A stretch of 59,180 nucleotides of DNA, from assembly GCA_949293405.1 (NCBI GenBank), contig CASFDI010000090.1:1-59180 (forward strand), given 5' to 3'. Every line of letters begins with the position of its first letter. Positions within the stretch are counted from its first letter, which is position 1. A model generated the notes under the pieces. That model worked only from the letters and a program-made list of their open reading frames with translations, was not told where the DNA came from and made no database searches. The position numbers were made by a program, and so were the translations under genes. This DNA is from an uncultured bacterium. GTDB lineage: Bacteria; Bacillota; Clostridia; Oscillospirales; CAG-272. This document shows positions 1 to 9,000 of this stretch, one piece after another.

Positions 1-1874
1 GCCATGGAGCCGTTGTCTTCATCCCCCGGGAATCCCTCCGGACGGGCGGAGAACAGGCGGGCGATCCTGTGGATCAGGCGGTCTGTTTTTTCCTGCTCCC
101 CGAAGTAAGCATACAGATAGGGATAATGAAAGCAGGGTTGATTGGAGATTGCACATTGACCGAGATCCACCGCTGCCATCTCACTCATTTCGTGAATTTC
201 GCAGCGGTATCCTCCTACCGAAAAACGCGGCGGGAGCGAAAACACCTCATCCAGCTTGGCGAGCAGGCCGGCCTTTCCGCCGTACAGGTCAGCAAGCCCT
301 TCCGGATCATGCGGCACCGAAAAGGAACTCTGATAAGCGCTGCCTTCCGTGTATGCGCCGCCCCATGCAAACGGATCAAAGTCAGCGCTTCGCCCGCCGG
401 AAGAATCGAGCGGACGCATCAGTCCGTATGCCGGATCAAACAGACGGCGATATCCCTTACTGCGTTCAAGATAGAATCGGAACAGATCCTTTTTGCCCAA
501 AAGGAGCGCAACCTGTGCAATGCAGAAATCACCGTAACAGGAGTCCAGCGTATTGTTGACGCTTTCCGGAATATGATCGGGTACATATCCGTACCGATTG
601 TATTCAGTGACCCCGATCCGTCCGTACCGCCGGTCTTCCGGCGCCTCGGTTGCGTGTCTGCACATGCCTTTGAAAGCGTCTTCCAGCGCTTCAGCCGACA
701 GCAGTCCCTTCACCGCGGCATCGGCGATGACCGCGTCAATCAGTGTGCCGGGCATGCACCCGAATTCTCCTATTGCAGGCCAGCGGGGCAACCATCCGCT
801 GTCGTGGTACAGATTCAGAAATCCCTCCACTGCCTCGGTGCAGTCTGTGGGACTGATCACCGACAGCAGCGGATATACCGTGCGGTAGGTATCCCAGAAT
901 CCGTTGTTGGTATAGATTTTCCCGGGTTTTACCGTTCCGTCGTGCGGGCTGTAGTGCACCGTGTCGCCCGATGGGGCGATTTCATAGGCTTTGTGCGGAT
1001 ACAGAAAGACCCTGCTGAGGCAGGAATAAAAGGTACGCATCTCATCGGGAGTGTCTGCCTGTACCGATACAGTGGCCAGTTTCCGTTCCCAGGCATCCGC
1101 AGCAGCCCGGTGCGCACTGTCAAAATCCGGAAAGCCGGTTTCCCGCTCCAGATTGCACAGCGCCTGTTCTGCACTGATATAGGAGGAGGCAATGCGCACG
1201 GTTACCGTATGTTCGGTCAGAGCCAGATTCAGAGTGCCGTCTGTAATTGCTGTACCGGGAGTGAAGACACCGTCCCCTCCTGCAATCCGGCACCCCTCCT
1301 GATCGATGGCACAGTCAAATCGGAAGGCAATATGCATCCGGAACCCCACGGCGGTCTGCCAGGGCTGCGTGTCGGTCTCGCCGAGAACGGTATGCGTATC
1401 CGCTACCCGGAAGACGGTTTCTCCCTTGCCGGGCAGCGCAGGGAAGAGGGCAAATCGCGGGGGCAGGTGTTCCGGATAGCAGAGACATACCACGGCGCCC
1501 CGTTCGGTGGGAGTCAGTTTCAGCCGGATGCCGTACCGCAGTAAAAACAGGTCCAGCAGATCGGGACGCACGATTGCTTCCTGCGGGCGGTAGCTGGACC
1601 AGGCGCAGTCTCCCGCATAGGGTTCTCCCGCCTCGGGCAGAAAACAAAAACATCCGTAATCTCCGATCCAGGGACTTGGCTGATGGGTCAGACGGATCCC
1701 TTCAACCGAGGTATCATCCGGGTGAAAAAACCAGTTGCCGCGTGTATGGGAGGTCTGCAATGTGTATCCTCCCATTCCAAAGGGCATCTGTACCATGGCA
1801 AGCGTGTTTCCGTGCGAAAAACGCGCGTTACTTGCCGTACCCTGCAGTCCATTGACAAATTGCAGATAACCCAT
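1..1874 (-). CDS. GH92 family alpha-mannosidase-like glycoside hydrolase, 3' end cut by window
   Basis: The frame is open from an ATG at 1874 to the window edge (624 codons) and lacks its C-terminus. The N-terminal ~230 residues look like the GH92 beta-sandwich. The (alpha/alpha)6 part follows, with TNNGFWDTYR, GSAYQSSFSVPHDPEGL and, at residues 617-624, GDEDNGSM, the GH92 hallmark loop (family GDEDNGxMSAWY). GH92 enzymes are Ca2+-dependent exo-mannosidases, mostly acting on alpha-1,2/1,3 links of N-glycans or mannans; the exact linkage cannot be read here. The protein begins MGYLQFVNG without a signal peptide, so a cytoplasmic role on imported oligosaccharides is inferred. The start is supported by an AGGAGG SD just upstream and a consensus promoter at 1924-1952. 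The catalytic-base region and the remaining barrel lie outside the window. Confidence 0.9.
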   Translation of the reverse strand, partial: MGYLQFVNGLQGTASNARFSHGNTLAMVQMPFGMGGYTLQTSHTRGNWFFHPDDTSVEGIRLTHQPSPWIGDYGCFCFLPEAGEPYAGDCAWSSYRPQEAIVRPDLLDLFLLRYGIRLKLTPTERGAVVCLCYPEHLPPRFALFPALPGKGETVFRVADTHTVLGETDTQPWQTAVGFRMHIAFRFDCAIDQEGCRIAGGDGVFTPGTAITDGTLNLALTEHTVTVRIASSYISAEQALCNLERETGFPDFDSAHRAAADAWERKLATVSVQADTPDEMRTFYSCLSRVFLYPHKAYEIAPSGDTVHYSPHDGTVKPGKIYTNNGFWDTYRTVYPLLSVISPTDCTEAVEGFLNLYHDSGWLPRWPAIGEFGCMPGTLIDAVIADAAVKGLLSAEALEDAFKGMCRHATEAPEDRRYGRIGVTEYNRYGYVPDHIPESVNNTLDSCYGDFCIAQVALLLGKKDLFRFYLERSKGYRRLFDPAYGLMRPLDSSGGRSADFDPFAWGGAYTEGSAYQSSFSVPHDPEGLADLYGGKAGLLAKLDEVFSLPPRFSVGGYRCEIHEMSEMAAVDLGQCAISNQPCFHYPYLYAYFGEQEKTDRLIHRIARLFSARPEGFPGDEDNGSM

Positions 1875-1923
1875 TGTGCCTCCTTTCCGACAGGCTCCGC
1901 CTGTCAGGTGCTACTCTCATGTA

Positions 1924-1952
1924 GTTATACCATACAAGGCCTGCTTTGTCAA
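1924..1952 (-). promoter_or_regulatory. Sigma-A promoter of the GH92 gene
   Basis: On the minus strand TTGACA (1952-1947), a 17-nt spacer and TATAAC (1929-1924) form a near-consensus promoter 50 bp before the GH92 start. The leader holds a short perfect hairpin (GACAGGC/GCCTGTC, 1889-1905) immediately before the SD, which could be an operator or an mRNA-stability element. Between this promoter and the terminator at 2151 I see nothing coding. Confidence 0.75.
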
Positions 1953-2150
1953 TGCTGCCTTGAGGCATAAACTACAGATGCAAAGCCTGCTGCCCGGACG
2001 CGGAGAACTTCCCGAGATCTTGACGGTAGGGAAACGGATCTGAGACGAACGGCGTTTTTGCTCATTGGCCCCTCTGCCTCCGGTCTGCAGAAACTCCTTC
2101 TTGTAAATTTTTATTTGCATTTCATATGGATACATGATCCGGCAAATACA

Positions 2151-2183
2151 AAAGCCGGCACCCTGAATACGGGTGCCGGCTTT
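2151..2183 (-). terminator. Intrinsic terminator after the TPR-like gene
   Basis: A perfect 13-bp stem (AAAGCCGGCACCC/GGGTGCCGGCTTT, 7-nt loop) lies 40 bp after the stop at 2224 and is followed on the minus strand by TTTTGTATTT. Confidence 0.85.
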
Positions 2184-2223
2184 ACATGCGGCCGTGCCGC
2201 TTCTGCCGTGCCGGTCGTCAAAG

Positions 2224-4110
2224 CTACCTGGAAAAGAGAGAGCGGATATGCGCAGGCAGGTCAGCCAGAGTGCTGCCGTCGGGCATGCTGCGGATGATCA
2301 CAACGCCTGCAATGACCGCGACCGTCAACACGGCAACTATCAATACAAACAGGAGCACTGCCAGAAGAGAGAAACGCGACCGACGAGGGATTTCGGCGTC
2401 GCCGTAAACTCCTTCTTCTTCCCATACGCCGTAGAAGGCGGCTTCCCGTGCATTGCGGCGCGTCTGCCGTTCCAGCCGTGCGCGCAACTCCCGGTTTTCT
2501 CTGTTGGACGCGTGCAGATCATTCTGGATATTGAGCCGCATTTCGCGTTCCACGGATTCGGGATTCAGGTAGCGGCGCTCGGCCTCCTGCGCAGCGGTTT
2601 TATGCCGGGCGGCGTAGGCAGCGGTGGCATCTGCCGCTTTCTGCAGACGCTTCTTCAATGATCCGCTTGCACAGGTCATCGCCAGCAGATAATAGGGATT
2701 GGCCGAAATGTCCATTTTACATCCGGCAAGCTTGCTGATCCGGGGACATTGCATGTCACACAACAGCAGACCGGCATACGCTTCTGCACAGGTGGGGTCA
2801 GATTGACAGACCTGAACATACAGCCGGCTTGCCTGATAATATGCTGCGCCGGTTACCGCGCCGGCTGCTTTACGCAGCAGTTTTCGGTTGCGGCGACGGA
2901 TCGATGCTGCAGGGGGCGTGCCTGCCGCCGCATTCAGTGCGGCCCGCATGCTGTCATATCCCAGCCTCGCATATGCCACCCGGGCGCCTGCATCGGCAGC
3001 TCCCTGGGCAATTTCGCGGTCGGTCATCACGGCCAGGTGTTCTTCTTCGCTCAGCTGGGCATAGGAATCCAGCATGCGCCGCTCTGCTTCCCGCGCCATT
3101 TTTTCCAGCCGCTTTCTGCCTGTACAGTCGTAATGCACTGCCAGAATATAATGCGGATTGTCGGCAAAGGCATCGGGTTGCCGGAGCAGATATTTGGTGC
3201 GGCTGACCTGCAGGCTGACAAGCAACATGCCCAGGTGGGCGTCCGCACAGGTGGGATAATCGTCAAGAACCCGCGTCAGATAGATTTCGGCTTTGGAGAA
3301 TTTCTTCCGTCTGACGCAGCGCAGACCGCGGGAGAGCAGTTCTTCCGCCTCCCATTTGCGCATCCGGCGGCCGAAGTGGGCGCGTTCCGCCCGCTCAGCG
3401 TTGGCAATCACGGAGGCACGGCGGGCAGCCAGCAGGCGCTGGCGCGCCGCAGTACGGCGCTCCTGCAGTTGCCGGGCCTCTTCGCCCGCTGCCTGATGGG
3501 CGCTGTCGGTGTTGCGCCGGGAAAGCATCAGCAGTTCCTGTCGCCGCGCGGGATCGGCACAGCGCAGTGCCAGCTGATAGTTCTGCAGGTAGGTAAAGGA
3601 TTCGCGCAGGGATGCCAGATCCTGTGGGCGCCGTACCTGCAACTCGCACAGCAGTTTTCCGAGGTAGGCGTCGGAAAGATTCTGATTTTCTTTCAGTGCC
3701 CGGTCAAAACAGGACAGCGCCTGGTCGAAACGTTGCCTTTCGCACAGGCGGAAGCCCTCCTGAAGCAGTGCTGCCGCGGCGCCGGACGCAATCCCTACAG
3801 CGCCGGTCCCGCCCACACCCGCAACCTGCAGGCGCGGCGTCTGGCCGACACGCAGAGGAGCCGAGCCGAGCGGATAGGCAGTCAGGGCAGGGGGCTCTTC
3901 GATGGGGGGCTTGGGGGGTGTAGCCGGTTTGGCGGGTGGGATAACCGGTTCGGTATTCTGTTGTTCCTGAACGCCGGATGGTTCTTCCGGAAGCGGTTTC
4001 GCCACGGGCGCCACCCGGCCCGGAATACGGGGTACCGGAGTGGGGGCGTTTGCTTCGGGCTTATTCAGAATGACATGAGCGCGGGGCGGTGTATGTAACT
4101 GCTGTTCCAT
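2224..4110 (-). CDS. TPR-like repeat protein with proline-rich N-terminus and C-terminal membrane anchor
   Basis: A 628-aa protein. Residues ~1-100 are rich in Pro and Ala and probably disordered. Three degenerate helical repeats follow, each with an alternating pattern such as FDQALSCFDRALKENQNLSDAYLG, FSKAEIYLTRVLDDYPTCADAHLG and ASRLYVQVCQSDPTCAEAYAG-type units, separated by Arg/Glu-rich probable coiled coil. One hydrophobic segment (~582-606) precedes a 22-residue tail. This is a scaffold-like, tail-anchored topology; no catalytic motif is visible. SD GGAGAG lies just upstream of the ATG, and the gene has its own promoter divergent from prfB. Related TPR-plus-membrane-segment proteins are common in Clostridia without assigned function. 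Confidence 0.8.
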   Translation of the reverse strand: MEQQLHTPPRAHVILNKPEANAPTPVPRIPGRVAPVAKPLPEEPSGVQEQQNTEPVIPPAKPATPPKPPIEEPPALTAYPLGSAPLRVGQTPRLQVAGVGGTGAVGIASGAAAALLQEGFRLCERQRFDQALSCFDRALKENQNLSDAYLGKLLCELQVRRPQDLASLRESFTYLQNYQLALRCADPARRQELLMLSRRNTDSAHQAAGEEARQLQERRTAARQRLLAARRASVIANAERAERAHFGRRMRKWEAEELLSRGLRCVRRKKFSKAEIYLTRVLDDYPTCADAHLGMLLVSLQVSRTKYLLRQPDAFADNPHYILAVHYDCTGRKRLEKMAREAERRMLDSYAQLSEEEHLAVMTDREIAQGAADAGARVAYARLGYDSMRAALNAAAGTPPAASIRRRNRKLLRKAAGAVTGAAYYQASRLYVQVCQSDPTCAEAYAGLLLCDMQCPRISKLAGCKMDISANPYYLLAMTCASGSLKKRLQKAADATAAYAARHKTAAQEAERRYLNPESVEREMRLNIQNDLHASNRENRELRARLERQTRRNAREAAFYGVWEEEGVYGDAEIPRRSRFSLLAVLLFVLIVAVLTVAVIAGVVIIRSMPDGSTLADLPAHIRSLFSR

Positions 4111-4166
4111 GCTGCTCTCCTTCCGAAAAATCCGGGAACGGACATTGTTTCCATATGATTAAAAAT

Positions 4167-4195
4167 ATTATATAGCATTTTTACTTCAAAGTCAA
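4167..4195 (-). promoter_or_regulatory. Sigma-A promoter of the TPR-like gene
   Basis: Minus-strand TTGACT (4195-4190), 17-nt spacer, TATAAT (4172-4167), 57 bp before the start codon. It is divergent from the prfB promoter. Confidence 0.8.
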
Positions 4196-4278
4196 GGGTT
4201 ATCGGACGGGCAAATCAAGGCCGTCAGGATATGTACTGCATACAAACGGAAACAGAACCGCAAAAAATGTATTGCCCC

Positions 4279-4307
4279 TTTACTTTTTTCCGAAAATATG
4301 GTATACT
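4279..4307 (+). promoter_or_regulatory. Sigma-A promoter of prfB
   Basis: TTTACT (4279-4284), 17-nt spacer, TATACT (4302-4307). Transcription would begin near 4314, leaving only ~16 nt before a GTG at 4330 but ~37 nt before the TTG at 4351. This favours the TTG as start. Confidence 0.7.
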
Positions 4308-4350
4308 TTATTTTGAGAAGTTGTTTTAAGTGAAAGGCTGGGCGTGCACA

Positions 4351-5460
4351 TTGATCATCGCACTGGAAGAAGCAAAACATGCGCTGGAGGATCTGAAAGA
4401 ACCGCTTGAGGATCTTGGACAGGCGCTTCGTATCAACGAAATGACTGAAAAGGTGGCGGAGTTGGAAGCACAGACTCTGGAAGAGGGCTTCTGGAATGAT
4501 ACTGCCAAAAGTTCCCGCATTCTGCAGAATATCAAGCAGATGAAGGATAAAATAGAGGCATATCACGACCTTCTGACCAGGCGGGAGGATGCGCTCACTC
4601 TTGCTGAGATGGCTATTGAAGAGCAGGATGAAAGTTCCCTGGAAGAGGTGGAGCGGGAGTTGAACTATATCCGCACCGAGGCAGAGAAGCAGCGCCTGGA
4701 GACACTGTTGTGCGGTGAATACGACCGGCACAATGCCATTCTTTCTTTCCATCCGGGAGCAGGCGGGACCGAGGCGCAGGACTGGGCGCAGATGCTTTAC
4801 CGCATGTATACCCGCTGGGGCGAGCGGCACGGTTATACCGTTAAACTGGTGGACTGGCTCGACGGTGATGAAGCGGGAATCAAAAGCGCTACCATTACTG
4901 TGGAAGGTTCCAACGCATACGGGTATCTGAAGAGCGAGAACGGGGTGCACCGGTTGGTGCGCGTTTCTCCTTTTGATGCTTCCGGTCGTCGTCAGACCTC
5001 GTTCGCCTCGGTGGAAGTGATGCCCGAGTTTGAAGAAGATGACGATATTGAACTCCGCGATGAAGATCTGGAGATTACCGCGCACCGTTCGAGCGGCGCA
5101 GGCGGTCAGCATATCAACAAGACCGACTCCGCCATCCGGATCGTGCATCTGCCCACCGGTATTGTGGTGGGATGCCAGACCGAGCGCAGCCAGTTGCAGA
5201 ATAAGGAAACCGCACTCAAAATGCTCAAGTCCAAACTGATGGAGATCAAAGCACGCGAAAAACTGGCGCGAATTGAAGACATTCAGGGGGTCAAGAGCAA
5301 CATTGAATGGGGATCTCAGATCCGCAGTTATGTGTTTATGCCGTATACATTGGTCAAGGATACCCGTACCGGTTATGAAGACGGAAATGTGAGCGCGGTG
5401 ATGGACGGAGATCTGGATGGCTTTATCAATGCATATCTGAAGCAGAACGCGGAAAAATAA
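4351..5460 (+). CDS. prfB: Peptide chain release factor 2 (no programmed frameshift)
   Basis: RF2 recognises UGA/UAA and triggers peptidyl-tRNA hydrolysis on the ribosome. The sequence shows the N-terminal coiled region, the SPF anticodon-like tripeptide (VRVSPFDASGRRQ) and the GGQ motif (SSGAGGQHINKTDS, Gly-Gly-Gln at ~251-253). From TTG 4351 the product is 369 aa, the usual RF2 length, and begins with Ile-Ile-Ala-Leu-Glu-Glu, matching related RF2 starts. The alternative GTG at 4330 adds seven residues. Most RF2 genes read CUU UGA near codon 25 for autoregulatory +1 frameshifting. Here the corresponding stretch (LEDLGQALRINEM) is one uninterrupted frame, so that control is absent. The start codon is the only uncertain point. 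Confidence 0.95.
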   Translation: MIIALEEAKHALEDLKEPLEDLGQALRINEMTEKVAELEAQTLEEGFWNDTAKSSRILQNIKQMKDKIEAYHDLLTRREDALTLAEMAIEEQDESSLEEVERELNYIRTEAEKQRLETLLCGEYDRHNAILSFHPGAGGTEAQDWAQMLYRMYTRWGERHGYTVKLVDWLDGDEAGIKSATITVEGSNAYGYLKSENGVHRLVRVSPFDASGRRQTSFASVEVMPEFEEDDDIELRDEDLEITAHRSSGAGGQHINKTDSAIRIVHLPTGIVVGCQTERSQLQNKETALKMLKSKLMEIKAREKLARIEDIQGVKSNIEWGSQIRSYVFMPYTLVKDTRTGYEDGNVSAVMDGDLDGFINAYLKQNAEK

Positions 5461-5558
5461 GGTAAGATCTGTCCGGGACGGTGGCCCCGGATCTGCGGAA
5501 CGGCCGTTGGCTGGCGGCCCGGATGCACAATATTTTATGGAAAAGAGAGGGAACTGTT

Positions 5559-5843
5559 ATGTGGAAGAAAACACGGTTGTACGCCGGAATTGCCATGCTG
5601 GTGCAGGCGTTTGCGTTTGCGGTGCTGTTCTGCACGCAGATCGTCAAGCGCAAGAGCCTGGCCGGTGCATTTCTGGCGGTTGCCGCGGCCGAAGGCGCGG
5701 CGGGCGGATTCCTGTTGTGGCGTGCCTATGAAGAGAACCGCCGTGAACGCGCACTTGGATACACGGAAGACGATGCATTCTATTTCGATGAGGACGAAAT
5801 GAACCGTGAACTGTCCGGGAATCCGGATGAAGACGCAGGGTAA
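5559..5843 (+). CDS. Small two-helix membrane protein of unknown function
   Basis: A 94-aa product. ATG 5559 is preceded by AGAGAGGG, which is better than the longer in-frame start at 5481. Two hydrophobic helices (~8-27 and ~36-54) are followed by an acidic cytoplasmic-type tail (TEDDAFYFDEDEMNREL). I recognise no family. It lies ~100 bp after prfB in the same direction and before a strong terminator, so it is probably co-transcribed with prfB. Confidence 0.65.
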   Translation: MWKKTRLYAGIAMLVQAFAFAVLFCTQIVKRKSLAGAFLAVAAAEGAAGGFLLWRAYEENRRERALGYTEDDAFYFDEDEMNRELSGNPDEDAG

Positions 5844-5867
5844 GACCGGCTGTCAGAATCGGGATTT

Positions 5868-5907
5868 AAAAAAGGGGGCTGCCGCATGTTGTGGCAGCCC
5901 CCTTTTT
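5868..5907 (+). terminator. Intrinsic terminator after prfB and the small membrane protein
   Basis: Stem AAAGGGGGCTGCC/GGCAGCCCCCTTT with a 9-nt loop and a five-T run, 27 bp after the stop at 5843. Confidence 0.9.
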
Positions 5908-5943
5908 CGGGTCTGAAAACAAATGCAATCTGCAACATCTCTA

Positions 5944-5972
5944 TTGACATTACATCTGATTTGTGTTAAAAT
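5944..5972 (+). promoter_or_regulatory. Sigma-A promoter of the secreted esterase
   Basis: TTGACA (5944-5949), 17-nt spacer, TAAAAT (5967-5972). It implies a ~110-nt AT-rich leader before the ATG at 6090, which has an AAGGAGAA SD. Confidence 0.75.
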
Positions 5973-6089
5973 GTTAAAAATGCGTAAATTTCAGATAATA
6001 TTTTGTACATAATTTACATATTTTAAACTGGAAATTCGTTTACAATGTCAATTCAAAGAGCAATCATATAAAGGAGAACGGAATTTACC

Positions 6090-9000
6090 ATGAAAAAAGC
6101 ATTGCAGATGTTGTCAATCCTGTTGGTCCTTTGCACCGTATTGGCGGGGACAGTGCTGTTTTCACAGGCCGCGGGGACGGTGTGTGAGGAGGACTTTGAT
6201 GGGCTGACTGCCGGAACGGTCACGAAAATTTCAGGCTGGAGTCTGGCAAGCACCGGCAGCAAACCGGGCGTGCAGTACGAAATCGTGAAGGACGGGACAG
6301 GCGGACAGTACCTTCGCTGGATTCAGGGAACCAGCGATCCCTATATCCGTCCGAATTGGGCGGCAGAGGATTATGCCGCAAGTGATGAGGACACGATGAC
6401 TTTTTCGGTGGATCTGCGCATGGAGGCGGACAAACCGGTGATTGCGGGCAGGATGATGCTCCGCGTCTCCAGTTCGGATTCTTCCGACAATGTGTCGTTC
6501 TTTGCTACCGACAAGACCGGCATGGTATATGCAGGTCCTTCCTCGACAGCCGGACTGCCGCTGATCCGTCTGGATGCGGATGTTTTTCATACTTTTTCGT
6601 TTGTACCGACTTTCGATGAAACCCCCCATATGGATGTATATGTGGACGGGGTGCTACTGGCATCGGACGTTGCACTGACCATGCCCGAGGGGAAGGTCAC
6701 CGGAACCAATACGGAGTGGTTCCGGAGCACCACTTTTTTCAATATGTCCTCTACGAAGAATTCGGCCGGTGACGCCACTCTGCTGATTGATAACATCAGG
6801 GCAGAGGGAGGAGATACCATGGGGATGCAGGCCCAGACCGATGCCAGACTGCTGGTGCTGTATGCCAACGGCGGAACGGTCGACCGTTCTGTTACTTATA
6901 CGCCCGGCATGACGCTGCCGGAGCCCGTACTGGAAGGGGCTCAGTTCAAGGGCTGGTACACAGATGCGGATTTCTCAGGTGATTCCGTCACACAGGTGCC
7001 GGACGATGCGGCGGGTGTTCAGTGTTTCTGGGCCAGATGGAACAAACCGTATACCGTCACCTTCCGCGACGGAGAAAAGATTGTGGGAACACAGTCTTTC
7101 TCCTCGGATGCGGGCGGCTTCGAAATTCAGACGGAACAGGTGCCCGGTTGCGCTTGGTATGATACCGCTTCCCAGATGTTCTATCATACCGGAGCGTTCG
7201 TTGCGGCGGACGGAGACACGGTTCTGGAAGCAATCGGCGTATACGGTCCGTTTGAAGACGGGAACACACTTTTCATTGATAACGACTACAGCGGGGACAG
7301 CGTGGTCAGCAGTGACTGTTCCGTAACCGAAATGACCATGGCTTCCAATACCACCGTCACGATCGAAACCGAGGGGGAAAACCGCTTTATGCAGGTGCAG
7401 TCCCCTGCGGGCGGCAACTTCTATTATGATCTGCGCAATGTGACCGGATCGCGTTTCACCATGCATTTTTCACTGCGGGCAGCTGCTGGACAACCGGTTG
7501 CAAAAGGTCTGGTGGGGTATAAATGGTCAGGAAGCACCGGCCCCTCTCTGCTGACTTTTGATACGGACGGCACACTGAAATTCCTGGGTGAGAAGGTGGG
7601 TATGCTGACCGCAGACGCCTGGACCGACTTTATTATCACCATCGATGGGGAAGCGCGGACTGCCTCTCTCTATATTGACGGGCTGGCTTATGCGGTTGAT
7701 GCGGAGGCGTATGCCAATACCGGTGTGGAACGGCCCTTTTACTTCTTCCTCAATCAGAGTGAGGAGACCGGATTCATTCAGCTGGACAACCTGAAAATCT
7801 ATCAGGGTGAGGCGTTTCTTGCGGAAACTGCCGACTGCCGTGTGAATCTTCTGCCCGGGGCATCGGTGCGTACGGCTGCGCCGACCGGTCTGCGCTTTGA
7901 AAGCACACTGGACCGCGCCATGTACGAGACGCTGGTCGGAATGGGATACTCGGTAACATTCGGTACATACATTTTCCCGGCCGATCAGTATTTTACCTAT
8001 GAGGCGAACGGGATGCAGGGCGCACTTGTCAGCGCTTTTACCGATATCGGGGATCTGACCTATGATCCGGACACCGGACTGTATACCTATTATACATCTA
8101 TTGTGAATCTGCTGGATCAGAACTATGCCCGTGCGTTTGGTGCTGTCTCCTATATCACGGCGGAACGGGACGGGGTGAGCAGAACCTATACCACACCGTA
8201 CAGCAGCGAAGAGAACGCCCGCAGTATCTATCAGGTTGCGAAAGCAGTCCTGCAGGACACGGAAGAGCTGCAAACGCTCACCGATCCTCAGCGCGCGGTC
8301 ATTACCGGTTATCTGGACGCAGTGGTGGAGCTGGACGGAGACGGAGCGGTTGTGATCGACAACTACAACTCTCCCTATACGGTGGTGGTTGCTGACCGGG
8401 TTCTGACGGTCACGGCCGGATCGGAGGATCAGCTTACCGCGATCCGTGCAATCCTGTACGATGGGAAAGTATATACCGGCGGGTGGACCGTGAAGGAAGA
8501 CGGAATTGTTGTGACGCTGCCGGTTCCGGATGAACTCATCCCGGATACAGAGCGGTTTTCGGGCATGCAGTCCGTGCTGCTGATGGGGCAGTCCAATATG
8601 GCGGGCCGGGGCGATCTGTCCAAAGCGTTGCCGGTACAAGACGACCGGATCTATATGATGCGGGACGGCGCCTGGGTGCCTATGGTGGAGCCCATTCATG
8701 AAGGAAGCGCGGCAGGCGCGTGCCTGGGCGCCACTTTTGCCAAGGGGTTTGTGGATACATTCGGCAATGACATCGGGCTGATTCCCACGGCGGTGGGCGG
8801 CACCAGCATTGATGACTGGACAGTGGGCGGCGAACTTTACAACAATGCGCTTGCCATGGCCCGTGCGGCGCAGCAGACCTCCTCCATTTGTGCGATCCTT
8901 TGGCATCAGGGTGAATCCAACATGGGCAACAATGCCGATTACGCCGAAAAATTCAATGTGATCATGACCTCACTGCTCAATGAGCTGGGACTTGACCGCA

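Noticed and set aside
69-1544. 491-codon plus-strand open frame at the left edge
   Set aside because: The minus strand encodes an unmistakable GH92 protein through the same bases.
2749-4098. Long open frame antisense to the TPR-like protein
   Set aside because: The minus-strand gene has a consensus promoter, SD and terminator; the plus frame has none.
4351-4480. Programmed +1 frameshift in prfB
   Set aside because: No in-frame stop interrupts the coding frame in the region where the frameshift site occurs in other species.
7527-8906. 459-codon open frame antisense to the esterase gene
   Set aside because: Pure shadow of the 6090-9851 gene with no motif; Arg/His/Gly-rich composition typical of antisense frames.
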